From the NCBI GenBank assembly GCA_037389465.1, contig JAZARR010000179.1, positions 5,986,501 through 6,050,500 on the forward strand: a DNA stretch of 64,000 nt, given 5' to 3'. The stretch's first letter is position 1; every line of letters starts with the position of its first letter. Positions 45,036 to 58,800 of the stretch are shown here, in pieces. Source of the stretch: Baylisascaris procyonis. Its lineage: Eukaryota; Nematoda; Chromadorea; Rhabditida; Ascarididae. Both the position numbers and the translations under genes were made by a program. The notes beneath the pieces are model-generated. The model did not search any database, was not told the DNA's origin, and saw only the letters and a list, made by a program, of their open reading frames with translations.

Positions 45036-48000
45036 AATTTGGCCGGCGCCGACGGCGCCCGCGCCTAGAATGCTTTTTCGCCCTAATTTCGCCGGCGCCG
45101 ACGGCGCCCGCGCCTAGACATGCTTTTTCGCCCTAATTTCGCCGGCGCCGACGGCGCCCGCGCCTAAAATTGCTTTTTCGCCCTAATTTGGCCGGCGCCG
45201 ACGGCGCCCGCGCCTAGACATGCTTTTTCGCCCTAATTTCGCCGGCGCCGACGGCGCCCGCGCCTAGACATGCTTTTTCGCCCTAATTTCGCCGGCGCCG
45301 ACGGCGCCCGCGCCTAGACATGCTTTTTTCCCTAATTTCGCCGGCGCCGACGGCGCCCGCGCCAAAAGTGCTTTTTCGCCCTAATTTCGCCGGCGCCGAC
45401 GGCGCCCGCGCCTAGACATGCTTTTTTCGCCCTAATTTCGCCGGCGCCGACGGCGCCCGCGCCAAAAGTGCTTTTTCGCCCTAATTTGCCGGCGCCGACG
45501 GCGCCCGCGCCTAAACATGCTTTTTTCGCCCTAATTTCGCCGGCGCCGACGGCGCCCGCGCCTAACATGCTTTTTCGCCCTAATTTCGCCGGCGCCGACG
45601 GCGCCCGCGCCTAGACATGCTTTTTCGCCCTAATTTCGCCGGCGCCGACGGCGCCCGCGCCTAGACATGCTTTTTCGCCCTAATTTCGCCGGCGCCGACG
45701 GCGCCCGCGCCTAAAATGCTTTTTCGCCCTAATTTCGCCGGCGCCGACGGCGCCCGCGCCTAGACATGCTTTTTCGCCTAATTTCGCCGGCGCCGACGGC
45801 GCCCGCGCCTAAAAGTGCTTTTTCGCCCTAATTTGGCCGGCGCCGACGGCGCCCGCGCCTAGACATGCTTTTTTCGCCCTAATTTCGCCGGCGCCGACGG
45901 CGCCCGCGCCTAAAATTGCGTTTTTCGCCCTAATTTGGCCGGCGCCGACGGCGCCCGCGCCTAAACATGCTTTTTCGCCCTAATTTCGCCGGCGCCGACG
46001 GCGCCCGCGCCTAAAGTGCTTTTTCGCCCTAATTTCGCCGGCGCCGACGGCGCCCGCGCCTAGACATGCTTTTTTCGCCCTAATTTCGCCGGCGCCGACG
46101 GCGCCCGCGCCTAACATGCTTTTTCGCCCTAATTTCGCCGGCGCCGACGGCGCCCGCGCCTAAATGCTTTTTCGCCCTAATTTCGCCGGCGCCGACGGCG
46201 CCCGCGCCTAAACATGCTTTTTCGCCCTAATTTGGCCGGCGCCGACGGCGCCCGCGCCTAGACATGCTTTTTCGCCCTAATTTGGCCGGCGCCGACGGCG
46301 CCCGCGCCTAAAATTGCTTTTTCGCCCTAATTTCGCCGGCGCCGACGGCGCCCGCGCCTAAAGTGCTTTTTTCGCCCTAATTTGGCCGGCGCCGACGGCG
46401 CCCGCGCCTAGACATGCTTTTTCGCCCTAATTTCGCCGGCGCCGACGGCGCCCGCGCCTAAACGTGCTTTTTTCGCCCTAATTTCGCCGGCGCCGACGGC
46501 GCCCGCGCCTAAAATTGCTTTTTTCGCCCTAATTTGGCCGGCGCCGACGGCGCCCGCGCCTAGACATGCTTTTTCGCCCTAATTTCGCCGGCGCCGACGG
46601 CGCCCGCGCCTAGACATGCTTTTTCGCCCTAATTTCGCCGGCGCCGACGGCGCCCGCGCCTAGACATGCTTTTTCGCCCTAATTTGGCCGGCGCCGACGG
46701 CGCCCGCGCCTAAAATGCTTTTTCGCCCTAATTTGGCCGGCGCCGACGGCGCCCGCGCCTAGACATGCTTTTTCGCCCTAATTTCGCCGGCGCCGACGGC
46801 GCCCGCGCCTAAACATGCTTTTTCGCCCTAATTTCGCCGGCGCCGACGGCGCCCGCGCCTAAACGTGCTTTTTTCGCCCTAATTTCGCCGGCGCCGACGG
46901 CGCCCGCGCCTAAAGTGCTTTTTCGCCCTAATTTGGCCGGCGCCGACGGCGCCCGCGCCTAGACATGCTTTTTCGCCCTAATTTCGCCGGCGCCGACGGC
47001 GCCCGCGCCTAGACATGCTTTTTCGCCCTAATTTCGCCGGCGCCGACGGCGCCCGCGCCTAAAATGCTTTTTTCGCCCTAATTTGCCGGCGCCGACGGCG
47101 CCCGCGCCTAGACATGCTTTTTCGCCCTAATTTCCGGCGCCGACGGCGCCCGCGCCTAAAATGCTTTTTCGCCCTAATTTCGCCGGCGCCGACGGCGCCC
47201 GCGCCTAGACATGCTTTTTCGCCCTAATTTCGCCGGCGCCGACGGCGCCCGCGCCTAAAATGCTTTTTCGCCCTAATTTGGCCGGCGCCGACGGCGCCCG
47301 CGCCTAAACATGCTTTTTCGCCCTAATTTCGCCGGCGCCGACGGCGCCCGCGCCAAAAGTGCTTTTTTCGCCCTAATTTCGCCGGCGCCGACGGCGCCCG
47401 CGCCTAGACATGCTTTTTCGCCCTAATTTCGCCGGCGCCGACGGCGCCCGCGCCAAAAGTGCTTTTTCGCCCTAATTTGGCCGGCGCCGACGGCGCCCGC
47501 GCCTAGACATGCTTTTTCGCCCTAATTTGGCCGGCGCCGACGGCGCCCGCGCCTAGACATGCTTTTTCGCCCTAATTTCGCCGGCGCCGACGGCGCCCGC
47601 GCCTAAAATGCTTTTTCGCCCTAATTTCGCCGGCGCCGACGGCGCCCGCGCCTAGACATGCTTTTTCGCCCTAATTTCGCCGGCGCCGACGGCGCCCGCG
47701 CCTAAATGCTTTTTCGCCCTAATTTGGCCGGCGCCGACGGCGCCCGCGCCTAGACATGCTTTTTTCGCCCTAATTTCGCCGGCGCCGACGGCGCCCGCGC
47801 CTAGACATGCTTTTTCGCCCTAATTTGGCCGGCGCCGACGGCGCCCGCGCCTAAAATGCTTTTTCGCCCTAATTTGGCCGGCGCCGACGGCGCCCGCGCC
47901 TAGACATGCTTTTTCGCCCTAATTTCGCCGGCGCCGACGGCGCCCGCGCCAAAAGTGCTTTTTCGCCCTAATTTGGCCGGCGCCGACGGCGCCCGCGCCT

Positions 48001-48335
48001 AGACATGCTTTTTCGCCCTAATTTCGCCGGCGCCGACGGCGCCCGCGCCTAAAGTGCTTTTTCGCCCTAATTTCGCCGGCGCCGACGGCGCCCGCGCCTA
48101 GACATGCTTTTTCGCCCTAATTTCGCCGGCGCCGACGGCGCCCGCGCCTAGACATGCTTTTTCGCCCTAATTTCGCCGGCGCCGACGGCGCCCGCGCCTA
48201 GAATGCTTTTTTCGCCCTAATTTGCCGGCGCCGACGGCGCCCGCGCCTAGACATGCTTTTTCGCCCTAATTTCGCCGGCGCCGACGGCGCCCGCGCCTAA
48301 ACGTGCTTTTTTCGCCCTAATTTGGCCGGCGCCGA

Positions 48336-48360
48336 CGGCGCCCGCGCCTGCTTTTTTCGC
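48336..48360. repeat. Monomer lacking its tail
   Basis: CGCGCC is followed directly by TGCTTTTTT; the seven-base TAGACA-type tail is missing while the core is intact. The unit at 43,021 has the same short TGC tail, though its core is also damaged. Confidence 0.85.
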
Positions 48361-51300
48361 CCTAATTTCGCCGGCGCCGACGGCGCCCGCGCCTAGACAT
48401 GCTTTTTCGCCCTAATTTCGCCGGCGCCGACGGCGCCCGCGCCAAAAGTGCTTTTTCGCCCTAATTTCGCCGGCGCCGACGGCGCCCGCGCCTAGACATG
48501 CTTTTTCGCCCTAATTTCGCCGGCGCCGACGGCGCCCGCGCCCAGACATGCTTTTTCGCCCTAATTTCGCCGGCGCCGACGGCGCCCGCGCCTAAACATG
48601 CTTTTTCGCCCTAATTTCGCCGGCGCCGACGGCGCCCGCGCCTAAAATGCTTTTTCGCCCTAATTTGGCCGGCGCCGACGGCGCCCGCGCCTAGACATGC
48701 TTTTTCGCCCTAATTTCGCCGGCGCCGACGGCGCCCGCGCCTAGACATGCTTTTTTCGCCCTAATTTCGCCGGCGCCGACGGCGCCCGCGCCTAGACATG
48801 CTTTTTTCGCCCTAATTTCGCCGGCGCCGACGGCGCCCGCGCCTAAAATGCTTTTTCGCCCTAATTTGGCCGGCGCCGACGGCGCCCGCGCCTAGACATG
48901 CTTTTTCGCCCTAATTTCGCCGGCGCCGACGGCGCCCGCGCCTAAGTGCTTTTTCGCCCTAATTTCGCCGGCGCCGACGGCGCCCGCGCCTAGACATGCT
49001 TTTTCGCCCTAATTTCGCCGGCGCCGACGGCGCCCGCGCCAGACATGCTTTTTTCGCCCTAATTTCGCCGGCGCCGACGGCGCCCGCGCCTAAAATTGCT
49101 TTTTCGCCCTAATTTGGCCGGCGCCGACGGCGCCCGCGCCTAAACATGCTTTTTCGCCCTAATTTGGCCGGCGCCGACGGCGCCCGCGCCTAAAAGTGCT
49201 TTTTCGCCCTAATTTCGCCGGCGCCGACGGCGCCCGCGCCTAGACATGCTTTTTCGCCCTAATTTCGCCGGCGCCGACGGCGCCCGCGCCTAAAATGCTT
49301 TTTCGCCCTAATTTGGCCGGCGCCGACGGCGCCCGCGCCTAGACATGCTTTTTCGCCCTAATTTGGCCGGCGCCGACGGCGCCCGCGCCTAGACATGCTT
49401 TTTCGCCCTAATTTCGCCGGCGCCGACGGCGCCCGCGCCTAGACATGCTTTTTTCGCCCTAATTTCGCCGGCGCCGACGGCGCCCGCGCCTAAAATTGCT
49501 TTTTCGCCCTAATTTGGCCGGCGCCGACGGCGCCCGCGCCTAGACATGCTTTTTCGCCCTAATTTCGCCGGCGCCGACGGCGCCCGCGCCAAAAGTGCTT
49601 TTTCGCCCTAATTTCGCCGGCGCCGACGGCGCCCGCGCCTAGACATGCTTTTTTCGCCCTAATTTGGCCGGCGCCGACGGCGCCCGCGCCTAAATGCTTT
49701 TTCGCCCTAATTTGGCCGGCGCCGACGGCGCCCGCGCCTAAACATGCTTTTTCGCCCTAATTTCGCCGGCGCCGACGGCGCCCGCGCCTAAAGTGCTTTT
49801 TTCGCCCTAATTTGGCCGGCGCCGACGGCGCCCGCGCCTAGACATGCTTTTTCGCCCTAATTTCGCCGGCGCCGACGGCGCCCGCGCCTAAATGCTTTTT
49901 CGCCCTAATTTCGCCGGCGCCGACGGCGCCCGCGCCTAAAATGCTTTTTCGCCCTAATTTGGCCGGCGCCGACGGCGCCCGCGCCTAGACATGCTTTTTC
50001 GCCCTAATTTGGCCGGCGCCGACGGCGCCCGCGCCTAAACATGCTTTTTTCGCCCTAATTTCGCCGGCGCCGACGGCGCCCGCGCCTAGACATGCTTTTT
50101 TCGCCCTAATTTGGCCGGCGCCGACGGCGCCCGCGCCTAGACATGCTTTTTCGCCCTAATTTGGCCGGCGCCGACGGCGCCCGCGCCTAAACGTGCTTTT
50201 TCGCCCTAATTTCGCCGGCGCCGACGGCGCCCGCGCCTAAAAGTGCTTTTTTCGCCCTATTTCGCCGGCGCCGACGGCGCCCGCGCCTAGACATGCTTTT
50301 TTCGCCCTAATTTCGCCGGCGCCGACGGCGCCCGCGCCAAAAGTGCTTTTTCGCCCTAATTTCGCCGGCGCCGACGGCGCCCGCGCCTAGACATGCTTTT
50401 TTCGCCCTAATTTCGCCGGCGCCGACGGCGCCCGCGCCTAGACATGCTTTTTCGCCCTAATTTCGCCGGCGCCGACGGCGCCCGCGCCTAAAATGCTTTT
50501 TCGCCCTAATTTCGCCGGCGCCGACGGCGCCCGCGCCTAGACATGCTTTTTCGCCCTAATTTGGCCGGCGCCGACGGCGCCCGCGCCTAGACATGCTTTT
50601 TCGCCCTAATTTCGCCGGCGCCGACGGCGCCCGCGCCTAAACATGCTTTTTTCGCCCTAATTTCGCCGGCGCCGACGGCGCCCGCGCCTAAAGTGCTTTT
50701 TTCGGCCTAATTTGGCCGGCGCCGACGGCGCCCGCGCCTAGACATGCTTTTTCGCCCTAATTTCGCCGGCGCCGACGGCGCCCGCGCCTAGACATGCTTT
50801 TTTCGCCCTAATTTCGCCGGCGCCGACGGCGCCCGCGCCTAAAATTGCTTTTTCGCCCTAATTTGGCCGGCGCCGACGGCGCCCGCGCCTAGACACGCTT
50901 TTTCGCCCTAATTTCGCCGGCGCCGACGGCGCCCGCGCCTAGACATGCTTTTTCGCCCTAATTTCGCCGGCGCCGACGGCGCCCGCGCCTAGACATGCTT
51001 TTTTCGCCCTAATTTGGCCGGCGCCGACGGCGCCCGCGCCTAGACATGCTTTTTCGCCCTAATTTCGCCGGCGCCGACGGCGCCCGCGCCTAAACGTGCT
51101 TTTTTCGCCCTAATTTCGCCGGCGCCGACGGCGCCCGCGCCTAAAATTGCTTTTTCGCCCTAATTTGGCCGGCGCCGACGGCGCCCGCGCCTAGACATGC
51201 TTTTTCGCCCTAATTTCGCCGGCGCCGACGGCGCCCGCGCCTAAAGTGCTTTTTCGCCCTAATTTCGCCGGCGCCGACGGCGCCCGCGCCTAGACATGCT

Positions 51301-52299
51301 TTTTCGCCCTAATTTCGCCGGCGCCGACGGCGCCCGCGCCTAAACATGCTTTTTTCGCCCTAATTTGGCCGGCGCCGACGGCGCCCGCGCCTAAACATGC
51401 TTTTTCGCCCTAATTTCGCCGGCGCCGACGGCGCCCGCGCCTAGACATGCTTTTTCGCCCTAATTTCGCCGGCGCCGACGGCGCCCGCGCCTAAAATGCT
51501 TTTTCGCCCTAATTTGGCCGGCGCCGACGGCGCCCGCGCCTAAACATGCTTTTTCGCCCTAATTTCGCCGGCGCCGACGGCGCCCGCGCCTAAACGTGCT
51601 TTTTTCGCCCTAATTTGGCCGGCGCCGACGGCGCCCGCGCCTAAAATGCTTTTTCGCCCTAATTTGGCCGGCGCCGACGGCGCCCGCGCCTAGACATGCT
51701 TTTTCGCCCTAATTTCGCCGGCGCCGACGGCGCCCGCGCCTAAAATGCTTTTTTCGCCCTAATTTCGCCGGCGCCGACGGCGCCCGCGCCTAAATGCTTT
51801 TTCGCCCTAATTTGGCCGGCGCCGACGGCGCCCGCGCCTAGACATGCTTTTTCGCCCTAATTTCGCCGGCGCCGACGGCGCCCGCGCCTAGACATGCTTT
51901 TTTCGCCCTAATTTGGCCGGCGCCGACGGCGCCCGCGCCTAGACATGCTTTTTCGCCCTAATTTCGCCGGCGCCGACGGCGCCCGCGCCTAGACATGCTT
52001 TTTTCGCCCTAATTTCGCCGGCGCCGACGGCGCCCGCGCCTAAAATTGCGTTTTCGCCCTAATTTGGCCGGCGCCGACGGCGCCCGCGCCTAGACATGCT
52101 TTTTCGCCCTAATTTCGCCGGCGCCGACGGCGCCCGCGCCAAAAGTGCTTTTTCGCCCTAATTTGGCCGGCGCCGACGGCGCCCGCGCCTAAAATGCTTT
52201 TTCGCCCTAATTTGGCCGGCGCCGACGGCGCCCGCGCCTAGACATGCTTTTTCGCCCTAATTTCGCCGGCGCCGACGGCGCCCGCGCCTAAACGTGCTT

Positions 52300-52620
52300 T
52301 TTCGGCCTAATTTCGCCGGCGCCGACGGCGCCCCGCCTAGACATGCTTTTTTCGCCCTAATTTCGCCGGCGCCGACGGCGCCCGCGTCTAGACATGATTT
52401 TTCGGCCTAATTTCGCCGGCGCCGACGGCGCCCCGCCTAGACATGCTTTTTTCGCCCTAATTTCGCCGGCGCCGACGGCGCCCGCGCCCAAAAGTGCTTT
52501 TTTCGGCCTAATTTGGCCGGCGCCGACGGCGCCCGCGCCCAAAAGTGCTTTTTTCGGCCTAATTTGGCCGGCGCCGACGGCGCCCGCGCCTACACATGCT
52601 ATTTCGGACTAATTTCGCCG
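52300..52620. repeat. Island of left-type variants inside the homogenised array
   Basis: Six consecutive monomers carry features otherwise typical of the left 40 kb: CGGCCTAATTT leads, a GTCTAGACATGA tail, and two successive CCAAAAGTGC units with CGGCC leads 51 bp apart. Two units share a two-base core deletion reading GGCGCCCCGCC, at 52,331 and 52,431, exactly 100 bp apart, so a two-monomer duplication lies here. The last unit is unusual: TACACATGCTATTTCGGAC. The island keeps a short open frame because its units are in the 51-bp register. Confidence 0.85.
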
Positions 52621-55600
52621 GCGCCGACGGCGCCCGCGCCTAGACATGCTTTTTCGCCCTAATTTCGCCGGCGCCGACGGCGCCCGCGCCTAAACATGCT
52701 TTTTCGCCCTAATTTCGCCGGCGCCGACGGCGCCCGCGCCTAAACATGCTTTTTCGCCCTAATTTGGCCGGCGCCGACGGCGCCCGCGCCTAAAATGCTT
52801 TTTCGCCCTAATTTCGCCGGCGCCGACGGCGCCCGCGCCTAGACATGCTTTTTCGCCCTAATTTCGCCGGCGCCGACGGCGCCCGCGCCTAGACATGCTT
52901 TTTCGCCCTAATTTGGCCGGCGCCGACGGCGCCCGCGCCTAAAATGCTTTTTCGCCCTAATTTGGCCGGCGCCGACGGCGCCCGCGCCTAGACATGCTTT
53001 TTCGCCCTAATTTCGCCGGCGCCGACGGCGCCCGCGCCTAAAATGCTTTTTCGCCCTAATTTCGCCGGCGCCGACGGCGCCCGCGCCTAAACATGCTTTT
53101 TCGCCCTAATTTGGCCGGCGCCGACGGCGCCCGCGCCTAGACATGCTTTTTCGCCCTAATTTCGCCGGCGCCGACGGCGCCCGCGCCTAGACATGCTTTT
53201 TCGCCCTAATTTCGCCGGCGCCGACGGCGCCCGCGCCTAAAATGCTTTTTCGCCCTAATTTGGCCGGCGCCGACGGCGCCCGCGCCTAGACATGCTTTTT
53301 CGCCCTAATTTGGCCGGCGCCGACGGCGCCCGCGCCTAGACATGCTTTTTCGCCCTAATTTCGCCGGCGCCGACGGCGCCCGCGCCTAAACATGCTTTTT
53401 TCGCCCTAATTTCGCCGGCGCCGACGGCGCCCGCGCCTAAAATGCTTTTTCGCCCTAATTTGGCCGGCGCCGACGGCGCCCGCGCCTAGACATGCTTTTT
53501 CGCCCTAATTTCGCCGGCGCCGACGGCGCCCGCGCCCAAAAGTGCTTTTTTCGCCCTAATTTCGCCGGCGCCGACGGCGCCCGCGCCTAGACATGCTTTT
53601 TCGGCCTAATTTCGCCGGCGCCGACGGCGCCCGCGCCAAGTGCTTTTTCGCCCTAATTTCGCCGGCGCCGACGGCGCCCGCGCCTAAATGCTTTTTCGCC
53701 CTAATTTCGCCGGCGCCGACGGCGCCCGCGCCTAGACATGCTTTTTCGCCCTAATTTCGCCGGCGCCGACGGCGCCCGCGCCTAAAATGCTTTTTCGCCC
53801 TAATTTCGCCGGCGCCGACGGCGCCCGCGCCTAAAATGCGTTTTTCGCCCTAATTTGGCCGGCGCCGACGGCGCCCGCGCCTAGACATGCTTTTTCGCCC
53901 TAATTTGGCCGGCGCCGACGGCGCCCGCGCCTAAACATGCTTTTTTCGCCCTAATTTCGCCGGCGCCGACGGCGCCCGCGCCTAGACATGCTTTTTTCGC
54001 CCTAATTTCGCCGGCGCCGACGGCGCCCGCGCCTAAAATGCTTTTTCGCCCTAATTTGGCCGGCGCCGACGGCGCCCGCGCCTAGACATGCTTTTTCGCC
54101 CTAATTTCGCCGGCGCCGACGGCGCCCGCGCCTAAAGTGCTTTTTCGCCCTAATTTGGCCGGCGCCGACGGCGCCCGCGCCTAGACATGCTTTTTCGCCC
54201 TAATTTCGCCGGCGCCGACGGCGCCCGCGCCTAGACATGCTTTTTTCGCCCTAATTTGGCCGGCGCCGACGGCGCCCGCGCCTAAAATGCTTTTTCGCCC
54301 TAATTTGGCCGGCGCCGACGGCGCCCGCGCCTAAACATGCTTTTTCGCCCTAATTTCGCCGGCGCCGACGGCGCCCGCGCCTAAAAGTGCTTTTTCGCCC
54401 TAATTTCGCCGGCGCCGACGGCGCCCGCGCCTAGACATGCTTTTTCGCCCTAATTTCGCCGGCGCCGACGGCGCCCGCGCCTAAAATTGCTTTTTCGCCC
54501 TAATTTGGCCGGCGCCGACGGCGCCCGCGCCTAGACATGCTTTTTCGCCCTAATTTGCCGGCGCCGACGGCGCCCGCGCCTAGACATGCTTTTTCGCCCT
54601 AATTTCGCCGGCGCCGACGGCGCCCGCGCGTAGACATGCTTTTTCGCCCTAATTTCGCCGGCGCCGACGGCGCCCGCGCCTAAAATGCTTTTTCGCCCTA
54701 ATTTCGCCGGCGCCGACGGCGCCCGCGCCTAGACATGCTTTTTCGCCCTAATTTCGCCGGCGCCGACGGCGCCCGCGCCAAAATGCTTTTTCGCCCTAAT
54801 TTGGCCGGCGCCGACGGCGCCCGCGCCTAGACATGCTTTTTCGCCCTAATTTGGCCGGCGCCGACGGCGCCCGCGCCTAGACATGCTTTTTCGCCCTAAT
54901 TTCGCCGGCGCCGACGGCGCCCGCGCCTAAATGCTTTTTCGCCCTAATTTGGCCGGCGCCGACGGCGCCCGCGCCTAGACATGCTTTTCGCCCTAATTTC
55001 GCCGGCGCCGACGGCGCCCGCGCCTAAACGTGCTTTTTTCGCCCTAATTTGGCCGGCGCCGACGGCGCCCGCGCCTAAAATGCTTTTTCGCCCTAATTTG
55101 GCCGGCGCCGACGGCGCCCGCGCCTAAACGTGCTTTTTCGCCCTAATTTCGCCGGCGCCGACGGCGCCCGCGCCTAAAATGCTTTTTCGCCCTAATTTGG
55201 CCGGCGCCGACGGCGCCCGCGCCTAGACATGCTTTTTCGCCCTAATTTCGCCGGCGCCGACGGCGCCCGCGCCAAAAGTGCTTTTTTCGCCCTAATTTCG
55301 CCGGCGCCGACGGCGCCCGCGCCTAGACATGCTTTTTCGCCCTAATTTCGCCGGCGCCGACGGCGCCCGCGCCTAGACATGCTTTTTCGCCCTAATTTGC
55401 CGGCGCCGACGGCGCCCGCGCCTAAAATTGCGTTTTTCGCCCTAATTTCGCCGGCGCCGACGGCGCCCGCGCCTAGACATGCTTTTTCGCCCTAATTTCG
55501 CCGGCGCCGACGGCGCCCGCGCCTAAACATGCTTTTTTCGCCCTAATTTGGCCGGCGCCGACGGCGCCCGCGCCTAAAATGCTTTTTCGCCCTAATTTGG

Positions 55601-55840
55601 CCGGCGCCGACGGCGCCCGCGCCTAGACATGCTTTTTCGCCCTAATTTCGCCGGCGCCGACGGCGCCCGCGCCTAAAATTGCTTTTTCGCCCTAATTTCG
55701 CCGGCGCCGACGGCGCCCGCGCCTACAGTGCTTTTTTCGCCCTAATTTGGCCGGCGCCGACGGCGCCCGCGCCTAGACATGCTTTTTCGCCCTAATTTCG
55801 CCGGCGCCGACGGCGCCCGCGCCTAGACATGCTTTTTTCG

Positions 55841-55885
55841 CCCTAATTTCGCCGGCGCCTAAAATTGCGTTATTCGCCCTATTTG
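55841..55885. repeat. Truncated monomer with an old-type tail
   Basis: GCCGGCGCC runs straight into TAAAATTGCGTTATTCGCC, so the spacer, second palindrome and CGCGCC are missing (15 bp). The following lead is CGCCCTATTTGG, one base short. The GCGTTATT tail is a left-array variant not otherwise seen this far right, so this is a relict or an imported unit. Confidence 0.85.
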
Positions 55886-58800
55886 GCCGGCGCCGACGGC
55901 GCCCGCGCCTAGACATGCTTTTTCGCCCTAATTTCGCCGGCGCCGACGGCGCCCGCGCCTAGACATGCTTTTTCGCCCTAATTTCGCCGGCGCCGACGGC
56001 GCCCGCGCGTAGACATGCTTTTTTCGCCCTAATTTGGCCGGCGCCGACGGCGCCCGCGCCTAGACATGCTTTTCGCCCTAATTTCGCCGGCGCCGACGGC
56101 GCCCGCGCCTAAACATGCTTTTTCGCCCTAATTTCGCCGGCGCCGACGGCGCCCGCGCCCAAAAGTGCTTTTTTCGCCCTAATTTCGCCGGCGCCGACGG
56201 CGCCCGCGCCTAGACATGCTTTTTTCGCCCTAATTTGGCCGGCGCCGACGGCGCCCGCGCCAAAAGTGCTTTTTCGCCCTAATTTCGCCGGCGCCGACGG
56301 CGCCCGCGCCTAGACATGCTTTTTCGCCCTAATTTCGCCGGCGCCGACGGCGCCCGCGCCTAGACATGCTTTTTCGCCCTAATTTGGCCGGCGCCGACGG
56401 CGCCCGCGCCTAAAATGCTTTTTCGCCCTAATTTCGCCGGCGCCGACGGCGCCCGCGCCTAAACATGCTTTTTCGCCCTAATTTGGCCGGCGCCGACGGC
56501 GCCCGCGCCTAGACATGCTTTTTCGCCCTAATTTGGCCGGCGCCGACGGCGCCCGCGCCTAAACATGCTTTTTCGCCCTAATTTCGCCGGCGCCGACGGC
56601 GCCCGCGCCTAGACATGCTTTTTTCGCCCTAATTTCGCCGGCGCCGACGGCGCCCGCGCCTAAACATGCTTTTTCGCCCTAATTTCGCCGGCGCCGACGG
56701 CGCCCGCGCCTAGACATGCTTTTTCGCCCTAATTTCGCCGGCGCCGACGGCGCCCGCGCCTAGACATGCTTTTTCGCCCTAATTTCGCCGGCGCCGACGG
56801 CGCCCGCGCCTAAAATGCTTTTTCGCCCTAATTTCGCCGGCGCCGACGGCGCCCGCGCCTAGACATGCTTTTTCGCCCTAATTTCGCCGGCGCCGACGGC
56901 GCCCGCGCCTAGACATGCTTTTTCGCCCTAATTTCGCCGGCGCCGACGGCGCCCGCGCCAAAAGTGCTTTTTCGCCCTAATTTGGCCGGCGCCGACGGCG
57001 CCCGCGCCTAGACATGCTTTTTCGCCCTAATTTGCCGGCGCCGACGGCGCCCGCGCCTAGACATGCTTTTTCGCCCTAATTTCGCCGGCGCCGACGGCGC
57101 CCGCGCCTAAAATGCTTTTTTCGCCCTAATTTCGCCGGCGCCGACGGCGCCCGCGCCTAAAGTGCTTTTTTCGCCCTAATTTGGCCGGCGCCGACGGCGC
57201 CCGCGCCTAGACATGCTTTTTCGCCCTAATTTCGCCGGCGCCGACGGCGCCCGCGCCTAGACATGCTTTTTTCGCCCTAATTTCGCCGGCGCCGACGGCG
57301 CCCGCGCCTAAAATTGCTTTTTCGCCCTAATTTGGCCGGCGCCGACGGCGCCCGCGCCTAGACATGCTTTTTCGCCCTAATTTCGCCGGCGCCGACGGCG
57401 CCCGCGCCTAAAATGCTTTTTCGCCCTAATTTCGCCGGCGCCGACGGCGCCCGCGCCTAGACATGCTTTTTTCGCCCTAATTTGGCCGGCGCCGACGGCG
57501 CCCGCGCCTAGACATGCTTTTTCGCCCTAATTTCGCCGGCGCCGACGGCGCCCGCGCCTAAACATGCTTTTTTCGCCCTAATTTCGCCGGCGCCGACGGC
57601 GCCCGCGCCTAAAATGCGTTTTCGCCCTAATTTGGCCGGCGCCGACGGCGCCCGCGCCTAAACGTGCTTTTTTCGCCCTAATTTCGCCGGCGCCGACGGC
57701 GCCCGCGCCTAACATGCTTTTTTCGCCCTAATTTGGCCGGCGCCGACGGCGCCCGCGCCTAGACATGCTTTTTTCGCCCTAATTTCGCCGGCGCCGACGG
57801 CGCCCGCGCCTAAAGTGCTTTTTCGCCCTAATTTCGCCGGCGCCGACGGCGCCCGCGCCTAGACATGCTTTTTCGCCCTAATTTCGCCGGCGCCGACGGC
57901 GCCCGCGCCTAGACATGCTTTTTCGCCCTAATTTCGCCGGCGCCGACGGCGCCCGCGCCTAGAAATGCTTTTTCGCCCTAATTTCGCCGGCGCCGACGGC
58001 GCCCGCGCCTAGACATGCTTTTTCGCCCTAATTTCGCCGGCGCCGACGGCGCCCGCGCCTAAACATGCTTTTTTCGCCCTAATTTCGCCGGCGCCGACGG
58101 CGCCCGCGCCTAGACATGCTTTTTCGCCCTAATTTGGCCGGCGCCGACGGCGCCCGCGCCTAGACAGTGCTTTTTCGCCCTAATTTCGCCGGCGCCGACG
58201 GCGCCCGCGCCTAGACATGCTTTTTCGCCCTAATTTCGCCGGCGCCGACGGCGCCCGCGCCTAAAGTGCTTTTTCGCCCTAGTTTGGCCGGCGCCGACGG
58301 CGCCCGCGCCTAGACATGCTTTTTCGCCCTAATTTCGCCGGCGCCGACGGCGCCCGCGCCTAAACATGCTTTTTTCGCCCTAATTTCGCCGGCGCCGACG
58401 GCGCCCGCGCCTAAAATTGCGTTTTTCGCCCTAATTTGGCCGGCGCCGACGGCGCCCGCGCCTAACATGCTTTTTCGCCCTAATTTCGCCGGCGCCGACG
58501 GCGCCCGCGCCTAGACATGCTTTTTCGCCCTAATTTCGCCGGCGCCGACGGCGCCCGCGCCTAGACATGCTTTTTCGCCCTAATTTGCCGGCGCCGACGG
58601 CGCCCGCGCCTAGACATGCTTTTCGCCCTAATTTCGCCGGCGCCGACGGCGCCCGCGCCTAGACATGCTTTTTCGCCCTAATTTCGCCGGCGCCGACGGC
58701 GCCCGCGCCTAAAGTGCTTTTTTCGCCCTAATTTCGCCGGCGCCGACGGCGCCCGCGCCTAGACATGCTTTTTCGCCCTAATTTCGCCGGCGCCGACGGC

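Noticed and set aside
52331..52440. GGCGCCCCGCC as a distinct regulatory motif
   Set aside because: It is simply a two-base deletion of the core, duplicated once at 100 bp. Nothing else supports a regulatory role.
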